Below, one piece after another: positions 32,336 through 43,432 of a stretch of 64,000 nt of DNA; within the stretch, counting starts at the first letter, position 1, and every line of letters starts with the position of its first letter. The translations under genes and the position numbers were made by a program. The stretch spans positions 372,001-436,000 of the forward strand of contig JAUPFP010000075.1 in NCBI GenBank assembly GCA_036925085.1, read 5' to 3'. Origin of the DNA: Brachycybe producta. Taxonomy: Eukaryota > Arthropoda > Diplopoda > Playtdesmida > Andrognathidae. The notes below the pieces were generated by a model that worked only from the letters and a program-made list of their open reading frames with translations, was not told the DNA's origin and made no database searches.

Positions 32336-32453
32336 GCCAACAACACCCAGTATTCCCAGGCAGTCACCCATCCAAGTACTGACTGGGCCCAATGTTGCTT
32401 AACTTTGGTGATCGGATGAGAACCAGTGTGTTCAACATGGTATGGCCGTTGAC
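32336..32453 (-). rRNA. 5S rRNA: 5S-like copy 107, consensus sequence
   Basis: A flank. No change; twin of copy 83, including GACGCC at the spacer edge. Confidence 0.8.
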
Positions 32454-32639
32454 GCCCCAAAATGTACAAGTTCAACTTTCGAAAGATCTAAATAAGTTAA
32501 CTCTCCACTTCAAAAAATACTTATTACAGTTAACTATTATTGTGTGCATTTTCAGTTATTTATATAAAATAAGTGTTCAATTTTATTATGCCAGTTATTA
32601 ATAGATGATTCCCATTATTTAAAAAATGAAAAGAAATAC

Positions 32640-32757
32640 ACCAACAACACCCAGTATTCCCAGGCAGTCACCAATCCAAGTACTGACTGGGCCCAATGCT
32701 GCTTAACTTTGGTGATCAGATGAGAACCAGTGTGTTCAACATGGTATGGTCGTTGAC
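32640..32757 (-). rRNA. 5S rRNA: 5S-like copy 108
   Basis: B flank. Changes G8A, C40T, A59G, G85T. Twin of copy 84. Confidence 0.74.
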
Positions 32758-32944
32758 ACCCGAAAATGTACAAGTTCAACTTTCGAAAGATCTAAATAAG
32801 TTAACTCTCCACTTCAAAAAATACTTATTACAGTTAACTATTATTGTGTGCATTTTCAGTTGTTTATATAAAATAAGTGTTCAATTTTATCATGCCAGTT
32901 ATTAATATATGATTCCCTTTATTTAAAAAATAGAAAAAAATTAT

Positions 32945-33062
32945 GCCAACAACACCCAGTATTCCCAGCCAGTCACCCATCCAAGTACTGACTGGGCCCA
33001 ATGTTGCTTAACTTTGGTGATCGGATGAGATCCAGTGTGTTCAACATTGTATGGCCGTTGAC
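32945..33062 (-). rRNA. 5S rRNA: 5S-like copy 109
   Basis: A flank. Changes C15A, T32A, C94G. Confidence 0.75.
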
Positions 33063-33249
33063 ACCCCAAAATGTACAAGTTCAACTTTCGAAAGATCTAA
33101 ATAAGTTAACTCTCCACTTCAAAAAAATACTTATTACAGTTAACTATTATTGTGTACATTTTCAGTTATTTATATAAAATACGTGTTCAATTTTATCATG
33201 CCAGTTATTAATAGATGATTCCCATTATTTAATAAATGAAAAGAAATAC

Positions 33250-33367
33250 ACCAACAACACCCAGTATTCCCAGGCAGTCACCCATCCAAGTACTGACTGG
33301 GCCCAATGTTGCTTAACTTTGGTGATCGGATGAGAACCAGTGTGTTCAACATGGTATGGCCGTTGAC
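33250..33367 (-). rRNA. 5S rRNA: 5S-like copy 110
   Basis: B flank. No other change. Confidence 0.78.
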
Positions 33368-33554
33368 ACCCCAAAATGTACAAGTTCAACTTTCGAAAGA
33401 TCTAAATAAGTTAACTCTCCACTTCAAAAAAATACTTATTACAGTTAACTATTATTGTGTGCATTTTCAGTTATTTATATAAAATCAGTGTTCAATTTTA
33501 TCATGCCAGTTATTAATAGATGATTCCCATTATTTAAAAAATGAAAAGAAATAC

Positions 33555-33672
33555 ACCAACAACACCCAGTATTCCCAGGAAGTCACCCATCCAAGAACTG
33601 ACTGGGCCCAATGTTGCTTAACTTTGGTGATCGGATGGGAACCAGTGTGTTCAACGTGGTATGGCCGTTGAC
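33555..33672 (-). rRNA. 5S rRNA: 5S-like copy 111
   Basis: B flank. Changes T17C, T35C, A77T, G93T. Confidence 0.74.
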
Positions 33673-33859
33673 ACCCCAAAAAGTACAAGTACAACTTTCG
33701 AAAGATCTAAATAAGTTAACTCTCCACTTCAAAAAATACTTATTACAGTTAACTATTATTGTGTGCATTTTCAGTTATTTATATAAAATAAGTGTTCAAT
33801 TTTATCATGCCAATTATTAATATATGATTCCCATTATTTAAAAAATAGAAAAAAATTAT

Positions 33860-33977
33860 GCCAACAACACCCAGTATTCCCAGGCAGTCACCCATCCAAG
33901 TACTGACTGGGCCCAATGTTCCTTAACTTTGGTGATCGGATGAGAACCAGTGTGTTCAACATGGTATGGCCGTTGAC
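33860..33977 (-). rRNA. 5S rRNA: 5S-like copy 112
   Basis: A flank. Change C57G. Confidence 0.76.
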
Positions 33978-34164
33978 ACCCCAAAATGTACAAGATCAAC
34001 TTTCGAAAGATCTAAATAAGTTAACTCTCCACTTCAAAAAATACTTACTACAGTTAACTATTATTGTGTGCATTTTCAGTTATTTATATAAAATAAGTGT
34101 TCAATTTTATCATGCCAGTTATTAATATATGATTCCCATTATTTAAAAAATAGAAAAAAATTAT

Positions 34165-34282
34165 GCCAACAACACCCAGTATTCCAAGGCAGTCACCCAT
34201 CCAAGAACTGACTGGGCCCAATGTTGCTTAACTTTGGTGATCGGATGAGAGCCAGTGTGTTCAACATGGTATGGCCGTTGAC
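34165..34282 (-). rRNA. 5S rRNA: 5S-like copy 113
   Basis: A flank. Changes T32C, A77T, G97T. Follows copy 112 directly, one unit type skipped. Confidence 0.74.
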
Positions 34283-34469
34283 ACCCCAAAATGTACAAGT
34301 TCAACTTTCGAAAGATCTAAATAAATTAACCCTCCACTGCAAAAAATACTTATTACAGTTAACTATTATTGTGTGCATTTTCAGTTATTTATATAAAATA
34401 AGTGTTCAATTTTATCATGCCAGTTATTAATATATGATTCCCATTATTTAAAAAATAGAAAAAAATTAT

Positions 34470-34587
34470 GCCAACAACACCCAGTATTCCCAGGCAGTCA
34501 CCCATCTAAGTACTGACTGGGCCCAATGTTGCTTAACTTTGGTGATCGGATGAGAACCAGTGTGTTCAACATGGTATTACCGTTGAC
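34470..34587 (-). rRNA. 5S rRNA: 5S-like copy 114
   Basis: A flank. Changes C9T, C10A, G81A. Confidence 0.75.
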
Positions 34588-34774
34588 ACCCCAAAATGTA
34601 CAATTTCAACTTTCGAAAGATCTAAATAAGTTAACTCTCCACTTCAAAAAATACTTATTACAGTTAACTATTATTGTGTGCATTTTCAGTTATTTATATA
34701 AAATAAGTGGTCAATTTTATCATGCCAGTTATTAATATATGATTCCCATTATTTAAAAAATAGAAAAAAATTAT

Positions 34775-34892
34775 GCCAACAACACCCAGTATTTCCAGGC
34801 AGTCACCCATCCAAGTACTGACTGGGCCCAATGTTGCTTAACTTTGGTGATCGGATGAGAACCAGTGTGTTTAACATGGTATGGCCGTTGAC
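34775..34892 (-). rRNA. 5S rRNA: 5S-like copy 115
   Basis: A flank. Changes G21A, G99A. Confidence 0.75.
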
Positions 34893-35079
34893 ACCCCAAA
34901 ATGTACAAGTTCAACTTTCGAAAGATCTAAATAAGTTAACTCTCCACTTCAAAAAATACTTATTACAGTTAACTATTATTGTGTGCATTTTCAGTTATTT
35001 ATATAAAATAAGTGTTCAATTTTATCATGCCAGTTATTAATATATGATTCCCATTATTTAAAAAATAGAAAAAAATTAT

Positions 35080-35197
35080 GCCAACAACACCCAGTATTCC
35101 CAGGCAGTCACCCATCTAAGTACTGACTGGGCCCAATGTTGCTTAACTTTGGTGATCGGATGAAAACCAGTGTGTTCAACATAGTATGGCCGCTGAC
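35080..35197 (-). rRNA. 5S rRNA: 5S-like copy 116
   Basis: A flank. Changes A5G, C15T, C34T, G81A. Confidence 0.73.
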
Positions 35198-35384
35198 ACA
35201 CCAAAATGTACAAGTTCAACTTTCGAAAGATCTAAATAAGTTAACTCTCCACTTCAAAAAATACTTATTACAGTTAACTATTATTGTGTGCATTTTCAGT
35301 TATTTATATAAAATAAGAGTTCAATTTTATCATGCCAGTTATTAATATATGATTCCCATTATTTAAAAAATAGAAAAAAATTAT

Positions 35385-35502
35385 GCCAACAACACCCAGT
35401 ATTCCCAGCCAGTCACCCATCCAAGTACTGACTGGGCCCAATGTTGCTTAACCTTGGTGATCGGATGAGATCCAGTGTGTTCAACATTGTATGGCCGTTG
35501 AC
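35385..35502 (-). rRNA. 5S rRNA: 5S-like copy 117
   Basis: A flank. Changes C15A, T32A, A50G, C94G. Upstream A run is eight bases. Confidence 0.74.
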
Positions 35503-35691
35503 ACCCCAAAATGTACAAGTTCAACTTTCGAAAGATCTAAATAAGTTAACTCTCCACTTCAAAAAAAATACTTATTACAGTTAACTATTATTGTGTGCAT
35601 TTTCAGTTATTTATATAAAATAAGTGTTCAATTTTATCATGCCAGTTATTAATATATGATTCCCATTATTTAAAAAATAGAAAAAAACTAT

Positions 35692-35809
35692 GCCAACAAC
35701 ACCCAGTATTCCCAGGCAGTCACCCATCCAAGTACTGACTGGGCCCAATGTTGCTTAACTTTGGTGATAGGATGAGAACCAGTGTGTTCAACATGGTATG
35801 GCTGTTGAC
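35692..35809 (-). rRNA. 5S rRNA: 5S-like copy 118
   Basis: A flank. Changes G7A, G41T. Confidence 0.75.
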
Positions 35810-35997
35810 ACCCCAAAATGTACAAGTTCAACTTTCGAAAGATCTGAATAAGTTAACTCTCCAATTCAAAAAAATACTTATTACAGTTAACTATTATTGT
35901 GTGCATTTTCAGTTATTTATATAAAATAAGTGTTCAATTTTATCATGCCAGTTATTAATAGATGATTCCCATTATTTAAAAAAATGAAAAGAAATAC

Positions 35998-36115
35998 ACC
36001 AACAACACCCAGTATTCCCAGGCAGTCACCAATCCAAGTACTGACTGGGCCCAATGTTGCTTAACTTTGGTGATCAGATGAGAACCAGTGTGTTCAACAT
36101 GGTATGGCCGTTGAC
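35998..36115 (-). rRNA. 5S rRNA: 5S-like copy 119
   Basis: B flank. Changes C40T, G85T. Spacer mark CCGAAAATGTAAAAG. Confidence 0.75.
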
Positions 36116-36302
36116 ACCCGAAAATGTAAAAGTTCAACTTTCGAAAGATCTAAATAAGTTAACTCTCCACTTCAAAAAATACTTATTACAGTTAACTATT
36201 ATTGTGTGCATTTTCAGTTATTTATATAAAATAAGTGTTCAATTTTATCATGCCATTTATTAATATATGATTCCCATTATTTAAAAAATAGAAAAAAATT
36301 AT

Positions 36303-36420
36303 GCCAACGACACCCAGTATTCCCAGGCAGTCACCCATCTAAGTACTGACTGGGCCCAATGTTGCTTAACTTTGGTGATCGGATGAAAACCAGTGTGTTC
36401 AACATAGTATGGCCGCTGAC
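36303..36420 (-). rRNA. 5S rRNA: 5S-like copy 120
   Basis: A flank. Changes A5G, C15T, C34T, G81A, T112C. Confidence 0.73.
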
Positions 36421-36606
36421 ACACCAAAATGTACAAGTTCAACTTTCGAAAGATCTAAATAAGTTAACTCTCCACTTCAAAAAATACTTATTACAGTTAA
36501 CTATTATTGTGTGCATTTTCAGTTATTTATATAAAATAAGTGTTCAATTTTATCATGCCAGTTATTAATAGATGATTCCCATTATTTAAAAAATGAAAAG
36601 AAATAC

Positions 36607-36724
36607 ACCAACAACACCCAGTTTTCCCAGGCAGTCACCAATCCAAGTACTGACTGGGCCCAATGTTGCTTAACTTTGGTGATCAGATGAGAACCAGTGT
36701 GTTCAACATGGTATGGTCGTTGAC
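36607..36724 (-). rRNA. 5S rRNA: 5S-like copy 121
   Basis: B flank. Changes G8A, C40T, G85T, T102A. Confidence 0.74.
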
Positions 36725-36911
36725 ACCCGAAAATGTACAAGTTCAACTTTCGAAAGATCTAAATAAGTTAACTCTCCACTTCAAAAAATACTTATTACAG
36801 TTAACTATTATTGTGTGCATTTTCAGTTATTTATATAAAATAAGTGTTCAATTTTATCATGCCAGTTATTAATATATGATTCCCATTATTTAAAAAATAG
36901 AAAAAAATTAT

Positions 36912-37029
36912 GCCAACAACACCCAGTATTCCCAGCCAGTCACCCATCCAAGTACTGACTGGGCCCAATGTTGCTTAACCTTGGTGATCGGATGAGATCC
37001 AGTGTGTTCAACATTGTATGGCCGTTGAC
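36912..37029 (-). rRNA. 5S rRNA: 5S-like copy 122
   Basis: A flank. Changes C15A, T32A, A50G, C94G. Twin of copy 117. Confidence 0.74.
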
Positions 37030-37217
37030 ACCCCAAAATGTACAAGTTCAACTTTCGAAAGATCTAAATAAGTTAACTCTCCACTTCAAAAAAATACTTA
37101 TTACAGTTAACTATTATTGTGTGCATTTTCAGTTATTTATATAAAATAAGTGTTCAATTTTATCATGCCAGTTATTAATATATGATTCCCATTATTTAAA
37201 AAATAGAAAAAAACTAT

Positions 37218-37335
37218 GCCAACAACACCCAGTATTCCCAGGCAGTCACCCATCCAAGTACTGACTGGGCCCAATGCTGCTTAACTTTGGTGATAGGATG
37301 AGAACCAGTGTGTTCAACATGGTATGGCTGTTGAC
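37218..37335 (-). rRNA. 5S rRNA: 5S-like copy 123
   Basis: A flank. Changes G7A, G41T, A59G. Confidence 0.75.
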
Positions 37336-37523
37336 ACCCCAAAATGTACAAGTTCAACTTTCGAAAGATCTGAATAAGTTAACTCTCCAATTCAAAAAAA
37401 TACTTATTACAGTTAACTATTATTGTGTGCATTTTCAGTTATTTATATAAAATAAGTGTTCAATTTTATCATGCCAGTTATTAATAGATGATTCCCATTA
37501 TTTAAAAAAATGAAAAGAAATAC

Positions 37524-37641
37524 ACCAACAACACCCAGTATTCCCAGGCAGTCACCAATCCAAGTACTGACTGGGCCCAATGTTGCTTAACTTTGGTGAT
37601 CAGATGAGAACCAGTGTGTTCAACATGGTATGGCCGTTGAC
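37524..37641 (-). rRNA. 5S rRNA: 5S-like copy 124
   Basis: B flank. Changes C40T, G85T. Twin of copies 119 and 131. Confidence 0.75.
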
Positions 37642-37829
37642 ACCCGAAAATGTAAAAGTTCAACTTTCGAAAGATCTAAATAAGTTAACTCTCCACTTCA
37701 AAAAATACTTATTACAGTTAACTATTATTGTGTGCATTTTCAGTTATTTATATAAAATAAGTGTTCAATTTTATCATGCCATTTATTAATATATGATTCC
37801 CAATATTTAAAAAAATAGAAAAAAATTAT

Positions 37830-37947
37830 GCCAACAACACCCAGTATTCCCAGGCAGTCACCCATCCAAGTACTGACTGGGCCCAATGTTGCTTAACTTT
37901 GGTGATTGGATGAGAACCAGTGTGTTCAACATGGCATGGCCGTTGAC
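37830..37947 (-). rRNA. 5S rRNA: 5S-like copy 125
   Basis: A flank. Changes A13G, G41A. Twin of copy 132. Confidence 0.75.
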
Positions 37948-38133
37948 ACCCCAAAATGTACAAGTTCAACTATCGAAAGATCTAAATAAGTTAACTCTCC
38001 ACTTCAAAAAATACTTATTACAGTTAACTAATATTGTGTGCATTTTCAGTTATTTATATAAAATGAGTGTTCAATTTTATCATGCCAGTTATTAATAGAT
38101 GATTCCCATTATTTAAAAAATGAAAAGAAATAC

Positions 38134-38251
38134 ACCAACAACACCCAGTATTCCCAGGCAGTCACCCATCCAAGTACTGACTGGGCCCAATGTTGCTTAA
38201 CTTTGGTGATTGGATGACAACCAGTGTGTTCAACATAGTATGGCCGTTGAC
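38134..38251 (-). rRNA. 5S rRNA: 5S-like copy 126
   Basis: B flank. Changes C15T, C34G, G41A. Confidence 0.74.
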
Positions 38252-38438
38252 ACGCCAAAATGTACAAGTTCAACTTTCGAAAGATCTAAATAAGTTAACT
38301 CTCCACTTCAAAAAATACTTATTACAGTTAACTATTATTGTGTGCATTTTCAGTTATTTATATAAAATAAGTGTTCAATTTTATCATGCCAGTTATTAAT
38401 AGATGATTCCCATTATTTAAAAAATAGAAAAAAATTAT

Positions 38439-38556
38439 GCCAACAACACCCAGTATTCCCAGGCAGTCACCCATCCAAGTACTGACTGGGCCCAATGTTG
38501 CTTAACTTTGGTGATCGGATGAGAACCAGTGTGTTCAACATGGTATGGCCGTTGAC
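38439..38556 (-). rRNA. 5S rRNA: 5S-like copy 127, consensus sequence
   Basis: A flank with the TAGATGA mark of B, a hybrid spacer. No change in 118 nt. Confidence 0.79.
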
Positions 38557-38743
38557 ACCCCAAAATGTACAAGTTCAACTTTCGAAAGATCTAAATAAGT
38601 TAACTCTCCACTTCAAAAAATACTTATTACAGTTGACTATTATTGTGTGCATTTTCAGTTATTTATATAAAATAAGTGTTCAATTTTATCATGCCAGTTA
38701 TTAATATATGATTCCCATTATTTAAAAAATAGAAAAAAATTAT

Positions 38744-38861
38744 GTCAACAACACACAGTATTCCCAGGCAGTCACCCATCTAAGTACTGACTGGGCCCAA
38801 TGTTGCTTAACTTTGGTGATCAGATGAGAACCTGTGTGTTCAACATGGTATGGCCGTTGAC
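38744..38861 (-). rRNA. 5S rRNA: 5S-like copy 128
   Basis: A flank. Changes T29A, C40T, G81A, G107T, G117A. Confidence 0.73.
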
Positions 38862-39048
38862 ACCCCAAAATGTACAAGTTCAACTTTCGAAAGATCTAAA
38901 TAAGTTAACTCTCCACTTCAAAAAAATACTTATTACAGTTAACTATTATAGTGTGCATTTTCAGTTATTTATATAAAATAAGTGTTCAATTTTATCATGC
39001 CAGTTATTAATAGATGATTCCCATTATTTAAAAAATGAAAAGAAATAC

Positions 39049-39166
39049 ACCAACAACACCCAGTATCCCCAGGCAGTCACCCATCCAAGTACTGACTGGG
39101 CCCAATGTTGCTTAACTTTGGCGATCGGATGAGAACCAGTGTGTTCAACATGGTATGGCCGTTGAC
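39049..39166 (-). rRNA. 5S rRNA: 5S-like copy 129
   Basis: B flank. Changes A45G, A100G. Confidence 0.75.
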
Positions 39167-39353
39167 ACCCCAAAATGTACAAGTTCAACTTTCGAAAAAT
39201 CTAAATAAGTTAACTCTCCACTTCAAAAAAATACTTATTACAGTTAACTATTATTGTGTGCATTTTCAGTTATTTATATAAAATAAGTGTTCAATTTTAT
39301 CATGCCAGTTATTAATAGATGATTCCCATTATTTAAAAAATGAAAAGAAATAC

Positions 39354-39471
39354 ACCAACAACACCCAGTAATTCCAGGCAGTCAACCAGCCAAGAACTGA
39401 CTGGGCCCAATGTTGCTTAACTTTGGTGATCAGATGAGAACCAGTGTGTTCAACATGGTATGGTCGTTGAC
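39354..39471 (-). rRNA. 5S rRNA: 5S-like copy 130
   Basis: B flank. Changes G8A, C40T, A77T, A83C, G87T, G99A, A101T. Confidence 0.72.
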
Positions 39472-39658
39472 ACCCGAAAATGTACAAGTTCAACTTTCGA
39501 AAGATCTAAATAAGTTAACTCTCCACTTCAAAAAATACTTATTACAGTTAACTATTATTGTGTGCATTTTCAGTTATTTATATAAAATAAGTGTTCAATT
39601 TTATCATGCCAGTTATTAATAGATGATTCCCATTATTTAAAAAAATGAAAAGAAATAC

Positions 39659-39776
39659 ACCAACAACACCCAGTATTCCCAGGCAGTCACCAATCCAAGT
39701 ACTGACTGGGCCCAATGTTGCTTAACTTTGGTGATCAGATGAGAACCAGTGTGTTCAACATGGTATGGCCGTTGAC
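39659..39776 (-). rRNA. 5S rRNA: 5S-like copy 131
   Basis: B flank. Changes C40T, G85T. Starts the second seven-unit round. Confidence 0.75.
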
Positions 39777-39963
39777 ACCCGAAAATGTAAAAGTTCAACT
39801 TTCGAAAGATCTAAATAAGTTAACTCTCCACTTCAAAAAATACTTATTACAGTTAACTATTATTGTGTGCATTTTCAGTTATTTATATAAAATAAGTGTT
39901 CAATTTTATCATGCCATTTATTAATATATGATTCCCAATATTTAAAAAATAGAAAAAAATTAT

Positions 39964-40081
39964 GCCAACAACACCCAGTATTCCCAGGCAGTCACCCATC
40001 CAAGTACTGACTGGGCCCAATGTTGCTTAACTTTGGTGATTGGATGAGAACCAGTGTGTTCAACATGGCATGGCCGTTGAC
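39964..40081 (-). rRNA. 5S rRNA: 5S-like copy 132
   Basis: A flank. Changes A13G, G41A. Confidence 0.75.
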
Positions 40082-40267
40082 ACCCCAAAATGTACAAGTT
40101 CAACTATCGAAAGATCTAAATAAGTTAACTCTCCACTTCAAAAAATACTTATTACAGTTAACTAATATTGTGTGCATTTTCAGTTATTTATATAAAATGA
40201 GTGTTCAATTTTATCATGCCAGTTATTAATAGATGATTCCCATTATTTAAAAAATGAAAAGAAATAC

Positions 40268-40385
40268 ACCAACAACACCCAGTATTCCCAGGCAGTCACC
40301 CATCCAAGTACTGACTGGGCCCAATGTTGCTTAACTTTGGTGATTGGATGACAACCAGTGTGTTCAACATAGTATGGCCGTTGAC
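40268..40385 (-). rRNA. 5S rRNA: 5S-like copy 133
   Basis: B flank. Changes C15T, C34G, G41A. Confidence 0.74.
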
Positions 40386-40572
40386 ACCCCAAAATGTACA
40401 AGTTCAACTTTCGAAAGATCTAAATAAGTTAACTCTCCACTTAAAAAAATACTTATTACAGTTAACTATTATTGTGTGCATTTTCAGTTATTTATATAAA
40501 ATAAGTGTTCAATTTTATCATGCCAGTTATTAATAGATGATTCCCATTATTTAAAAAATAGAAAAAAATTAT

Positions 40573-40690
40573 GCCAACAACACCCAGTATTCCCAGGCAG
40601 TCACCCATCCAAGTACTGACTGGGCCCAATGTTGCTTAACTTTGGTGATCGGATGAGAACCAGTGTGTTCAACATGGTATGGCCGTTGAC
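40573..40690 (-). rRNA. 5S rRNA: 5S-like copy 134, consensus sequence
   Basis: A flank, hybrid spacer as in copy 127. No change in 118 nt. Confidence 0.79.
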
Positions 40691-40877
40691 ACCCCAAAAT
40701 GTACAAGTTCAACTTTCGAAAGATCTAAATAAGTTAACTCTCCACTTCAAAAAATACTTATTACAGTTGACTATTATTGTGTGCATTTTCAGTTATTTAT
40801 ATAAAATAAGTGTTCAATTTTATCATGCCAGTTATTAATATATGATTCCCATTATTTAAAAAATAGAAAAAAATTAT

Positions 40878-40995
40878 GTCAACAACACACAGTATTCCCA
40901 GGCAGTCACCCATCTAAGTACTGACTGGGCCCAATGTTGCTTAACTTTGGTGATCAGATGAGAACCTGTGTGTTCAACATGGTATGGCCGTTGAC
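40878..40995 (-). rRNA. 5S rRNA: 5S-like copy 135
   Basis: A flank. Changes T29A, C40T, G81A, G107T, G117A. Twin of copy 128. Confidence 0.73.
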
Positions 40996-41182
40996 ACCCC
41001 AAAATGTACAAGTTCAACTTTCGAAAGATCTAAATAAGTTAACTCTCCACTTCAAAAAAATACTTATTACAGTTAACTATTATAGTGTGCATTTTCAGTT
41101 ATTTATATAAAATAAGTGTTCAATTTTATCATGCCAGTTATTAATAGATGATTCCCATTATTTAAAAAATGAAAAGAAATAC

Positions 41183-41300
41183 ACCAACAACACCCAGTAT
41201 CCCCAGGCAGTCACCCATCCAAGTACTGACTGGGCCCAATGTTGCTTAACTTTGGCGATCGGATGAGAACCAGTGTGTTCAACATGGTATGGCCGTTGAC
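41183..41300 (-). rRNA. 5S rRNA: 5S-like copy 136
   Basis: B flank. Changes A45G, A100G. Twin of copy 129. Confidence 0.75.
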
Positions 41301-41487
41301 ACCCCAAAATGTACAAGTTCAACTTTCGAAAAATCTAAATAAGTTAACTCTCCACTTCAAAAAAATACTTATTACAGTTAACTATTATTGTGTGCATTTT
41401 CAGTTATTTATATAAAATAAGTGTTCAATTTTATCATGCCAGTTATTAATAGATGATTCCCATTATTTAAAAAATGAAAAGAAATAC

Positions 41488-41605
41488 ACCAACAACACCC
41501 AGTAATTCCAGGCAGTCAACCAGCCAAGAACTGACTGGGCCCAATGTTGCTTAACTTTGGTGATCAGATGAGAACCAGTGTGTTCAACATGGTATGGTCG
41601 TTGAC
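41488..41605 (-). rRNA. 5S rRNA: 5S-like copy 137
   Basis: B flank. Changes G8A, C40T, A77T, A83C, G87T, G99A, A101T. Confidence 0.72.
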
Positions 41606-41792
41606 ACCCGAAAATGTACAAGTTCAACTTTCGAAAGATCTAAATAAGTTAACTCTCCACTTCAAAAAATACTTATTACAGTTAACTATTATTGTGTGCA
41701 TTTTCAGTTATTTATATAAAATAAGTGTTCAATTTTATCATGCCAGTTATTAATATATGATTCCCATTATTTAAAAAATAGAAAAAAATTAT

Positions 41793-41910
41793 GCCAACAA
41801 CACCCAGTATTCCCAGCCAGTCACCCATCCAAGTACTGACTGGGCCCAATGTTGCTTAACTTTGGTGATCGGATGAGATCCAGTGTGTTCAACATTGTAT
41901 GGCCGTTGTC
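41793..41910 (-). rRNA. 5S rRNA: 5S-like copy 138
   Basis: A flank. Changes T2A, C15A, T32A, C94G. Confidence 0.74.
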
Positions 41911-42097
41911 ACCCCAAAATGTACAAGTTCAACTTTCGAAAGATCTAAATAAGTTAACTCTCCACTTCAAAAAAATACTTATTACAGTTAACTATTATTG
42001 TGTGCATTTTCAGTTATTTATATAAAATACGTGTTCAATTTTATCATGCCAGTTATTAATAGATGATTCCCATTATTTAATAAATGAAAAGAAATAC

Positions 42098-42215
42098 ACC
42101 AACAACACCCAGTATTCCCAGGCAGTCAACCATCCAAGTACTGACTGGGCCCAATGTTGCTTAACTTTGGTGATCGGATGAGAACCAGTCTGTTCAACAT
42201 AGTATGGCCATTGAC
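42098..42215 (-). rRNA. 5S rRNA: 5S-like copy 139
   Basis: B flank (AATAAATG form). Changes C6T, C15T, C26G, G87T. Confidence 0.73.
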
Positions 42216-42402
42216 ACCCCAAAATGTACAAGTTCAACTTTCGAAAGATCTAAATAAGTTAACTCTTCACTTCAAAAAATACTTATTACAGTTAACTATT
42301 ATTTTGTGCATTTTCAGTTATTTATATAAAATAAGTGTTCAATTTTATCATGCCAGTTATTAATATATGATTCCCATTATTTAAAAAATAGAAAAAAACT
42401 AT

Positions 42403-42520
42403 GCCAACAACACCCAGTATTCTCAGGCAGTCACCCATCCAAGTACTGACTGGGCCCAAAGATGCTTAACTTTGGTGATAGGATGAGAACCAGTGTGCTC
42501 AACATGGTATGGCTGTTGAC
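42403..42520 (-). rRNA. 5S rRNA: 5S-like copy 140
   Basis: A flank. Changes G7A, A23G, G41T, A59T, A61T, G98A; two helix II pairs lost. Confidence 0.71.
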
Positions 42521-42702
42521 GCCCCAAAATGTACAAGTTCAACTTTCGAAAGATCTAAATAAGTTAACTCACCACTTCAAAAAAATACTTATTACAGTTA
42601 ACTATTATTGTGTGCATTTTCAGTTATTTGTATAAAATAAGTGTTCAATTTTATCATGCCAGTTATATGATTCCCATTATTTAAAAAATAGAAAAAAATT
42701 AT

Positions 42703-42820
42703 GCCAACAACACCCAGTATTCCCAGCCAGTCACCCATCCAAGTACTGACTGGGCCCAATGTTGCTTAACTTTGGTGATCGGATGAGATCCAGTGTGTTC
42801 AACATTGTATGGCCGTTGTC
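42703..42820 (-). rRNA. 5S rRNA: 5S-like copy 141
   Basis: A flank, six-base deletion in the 3' side spacer. Changes T2A, C15A, T32A, C94G. Confidence 0.74.
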
Positions 42821-43008
42821 ACCCCAAAATGTACAAGTTCAACTTTCGAAAGATCTAAATAAGTTAACTCTCCACTTCAAAAAAATACTTATTACAGTTA
42901 ACTATTATTGTGTGCATTTTCAGTTATTTATATAAAATAAGTGTTCAATTTTATCATGCCATTTATTAATGTATGATTCCCAATATTTAAAAAATAGAAA
43001 AAAATTAT

Positions 43009-43126
43009 GCCAACAACACCCAGTATTCCCAGGCAGTCACCCATCCAAGTACTGACTGGGCCCAATGTTGCTTAACTTTGGTGATTGGATGAGAACCAGT
43101 GTGTTCAACATGGTATGGCCATTGAC
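43009..43126 (-). rRNA. 5S rRNA: 5S-like copy 142
   Basis: A flank. Changes C6T, G41A; both CpGs of the consensus gene are gone. Confidence 0.75.
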
Positions 43127-43314
43127 ACCCCAAAATGTACAAGTTCAACTTTCGAAAGATCTAAATAAGTTAACTCTCCACTTCAAAAAATACTTATTAC
43201 AGTTAACTATTATTGTGTGCATTTTCAGTTATTTATATAAAATAAGTGTTCAATTTTATCATGCCAGTTATTAATATATGATTCCCATTATTTAAAAAAT
43301 AGAAAAAAAATTAT

Positions 43315-43432
43315 GCCAACAACACCCAGTATTCCCATGCAGTCACCCATCCAAGTACTGACTGGGCCCAATGTTGCTTAACTTTGGTGATCGGATGAGA
43401 ACCAGTGTGTTCAACATAGTACGGCCGTTGAC
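43315..43432 (-). rRNA. 5S rRNA: 5S-like copy 143
   Basis: A flank. Changes A11G, C15T, C95A. Confidence 0.74.

Larger units (their letters stand above)
25023..34700 (-). repeat. Nine-unit higher-order repeat with an embedded four-unit tract
   Basis: Copies 84-92 are repeated as 93-101 at 2743-2744 bp. Copies 83-88 recur as 107-112 at 7313-7314 bp (24 units), after which unit type 89 (A77T, G86T, G107T, G110T) is missing and type 90 follows directly. Between the rounds, copies 101-106 (30509-32300) are a c-d-a-b-c-d run of the four-unit repeat. The first nine units here are the descendants or sources of copies 31-39. Confidence 0.83.
35080..37500 (-). repeat. Five-unit higher-order repeat
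   Basis: Copies 116-119 (C34T with A5G; C94G with T32A, C15A and A50G; G41T with G7A; G85T with C40T) recur as copies 120 and 122-124, with copy 121 (T102A, G85T, C40T, G8A) inserted. The C94G units and the G41T units are 1526-1527 bp apart. The shared A50G mark in copies 117 and 122 is absent from the other C94G units, so this duplication is later than the spread of that type. Confidence 0.78.
37524..41750 (-). repeat. Seven-unit higher-order repeat, period 2134-2135 bp
   Basis: Copies 124-130 and 131-137 match one for one, including rare marks: A13G with G41A; C34G with C15T; G117A with T29A; A100G with A45G; and A101T with A83C. One visible difference is at the base after the gene start in copy 126 versus 133 (spacer GCC against CCC). 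The block also keeps shared spacer variants such as CAGTTGAC and TATAGTG. Confidence 0.86.
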
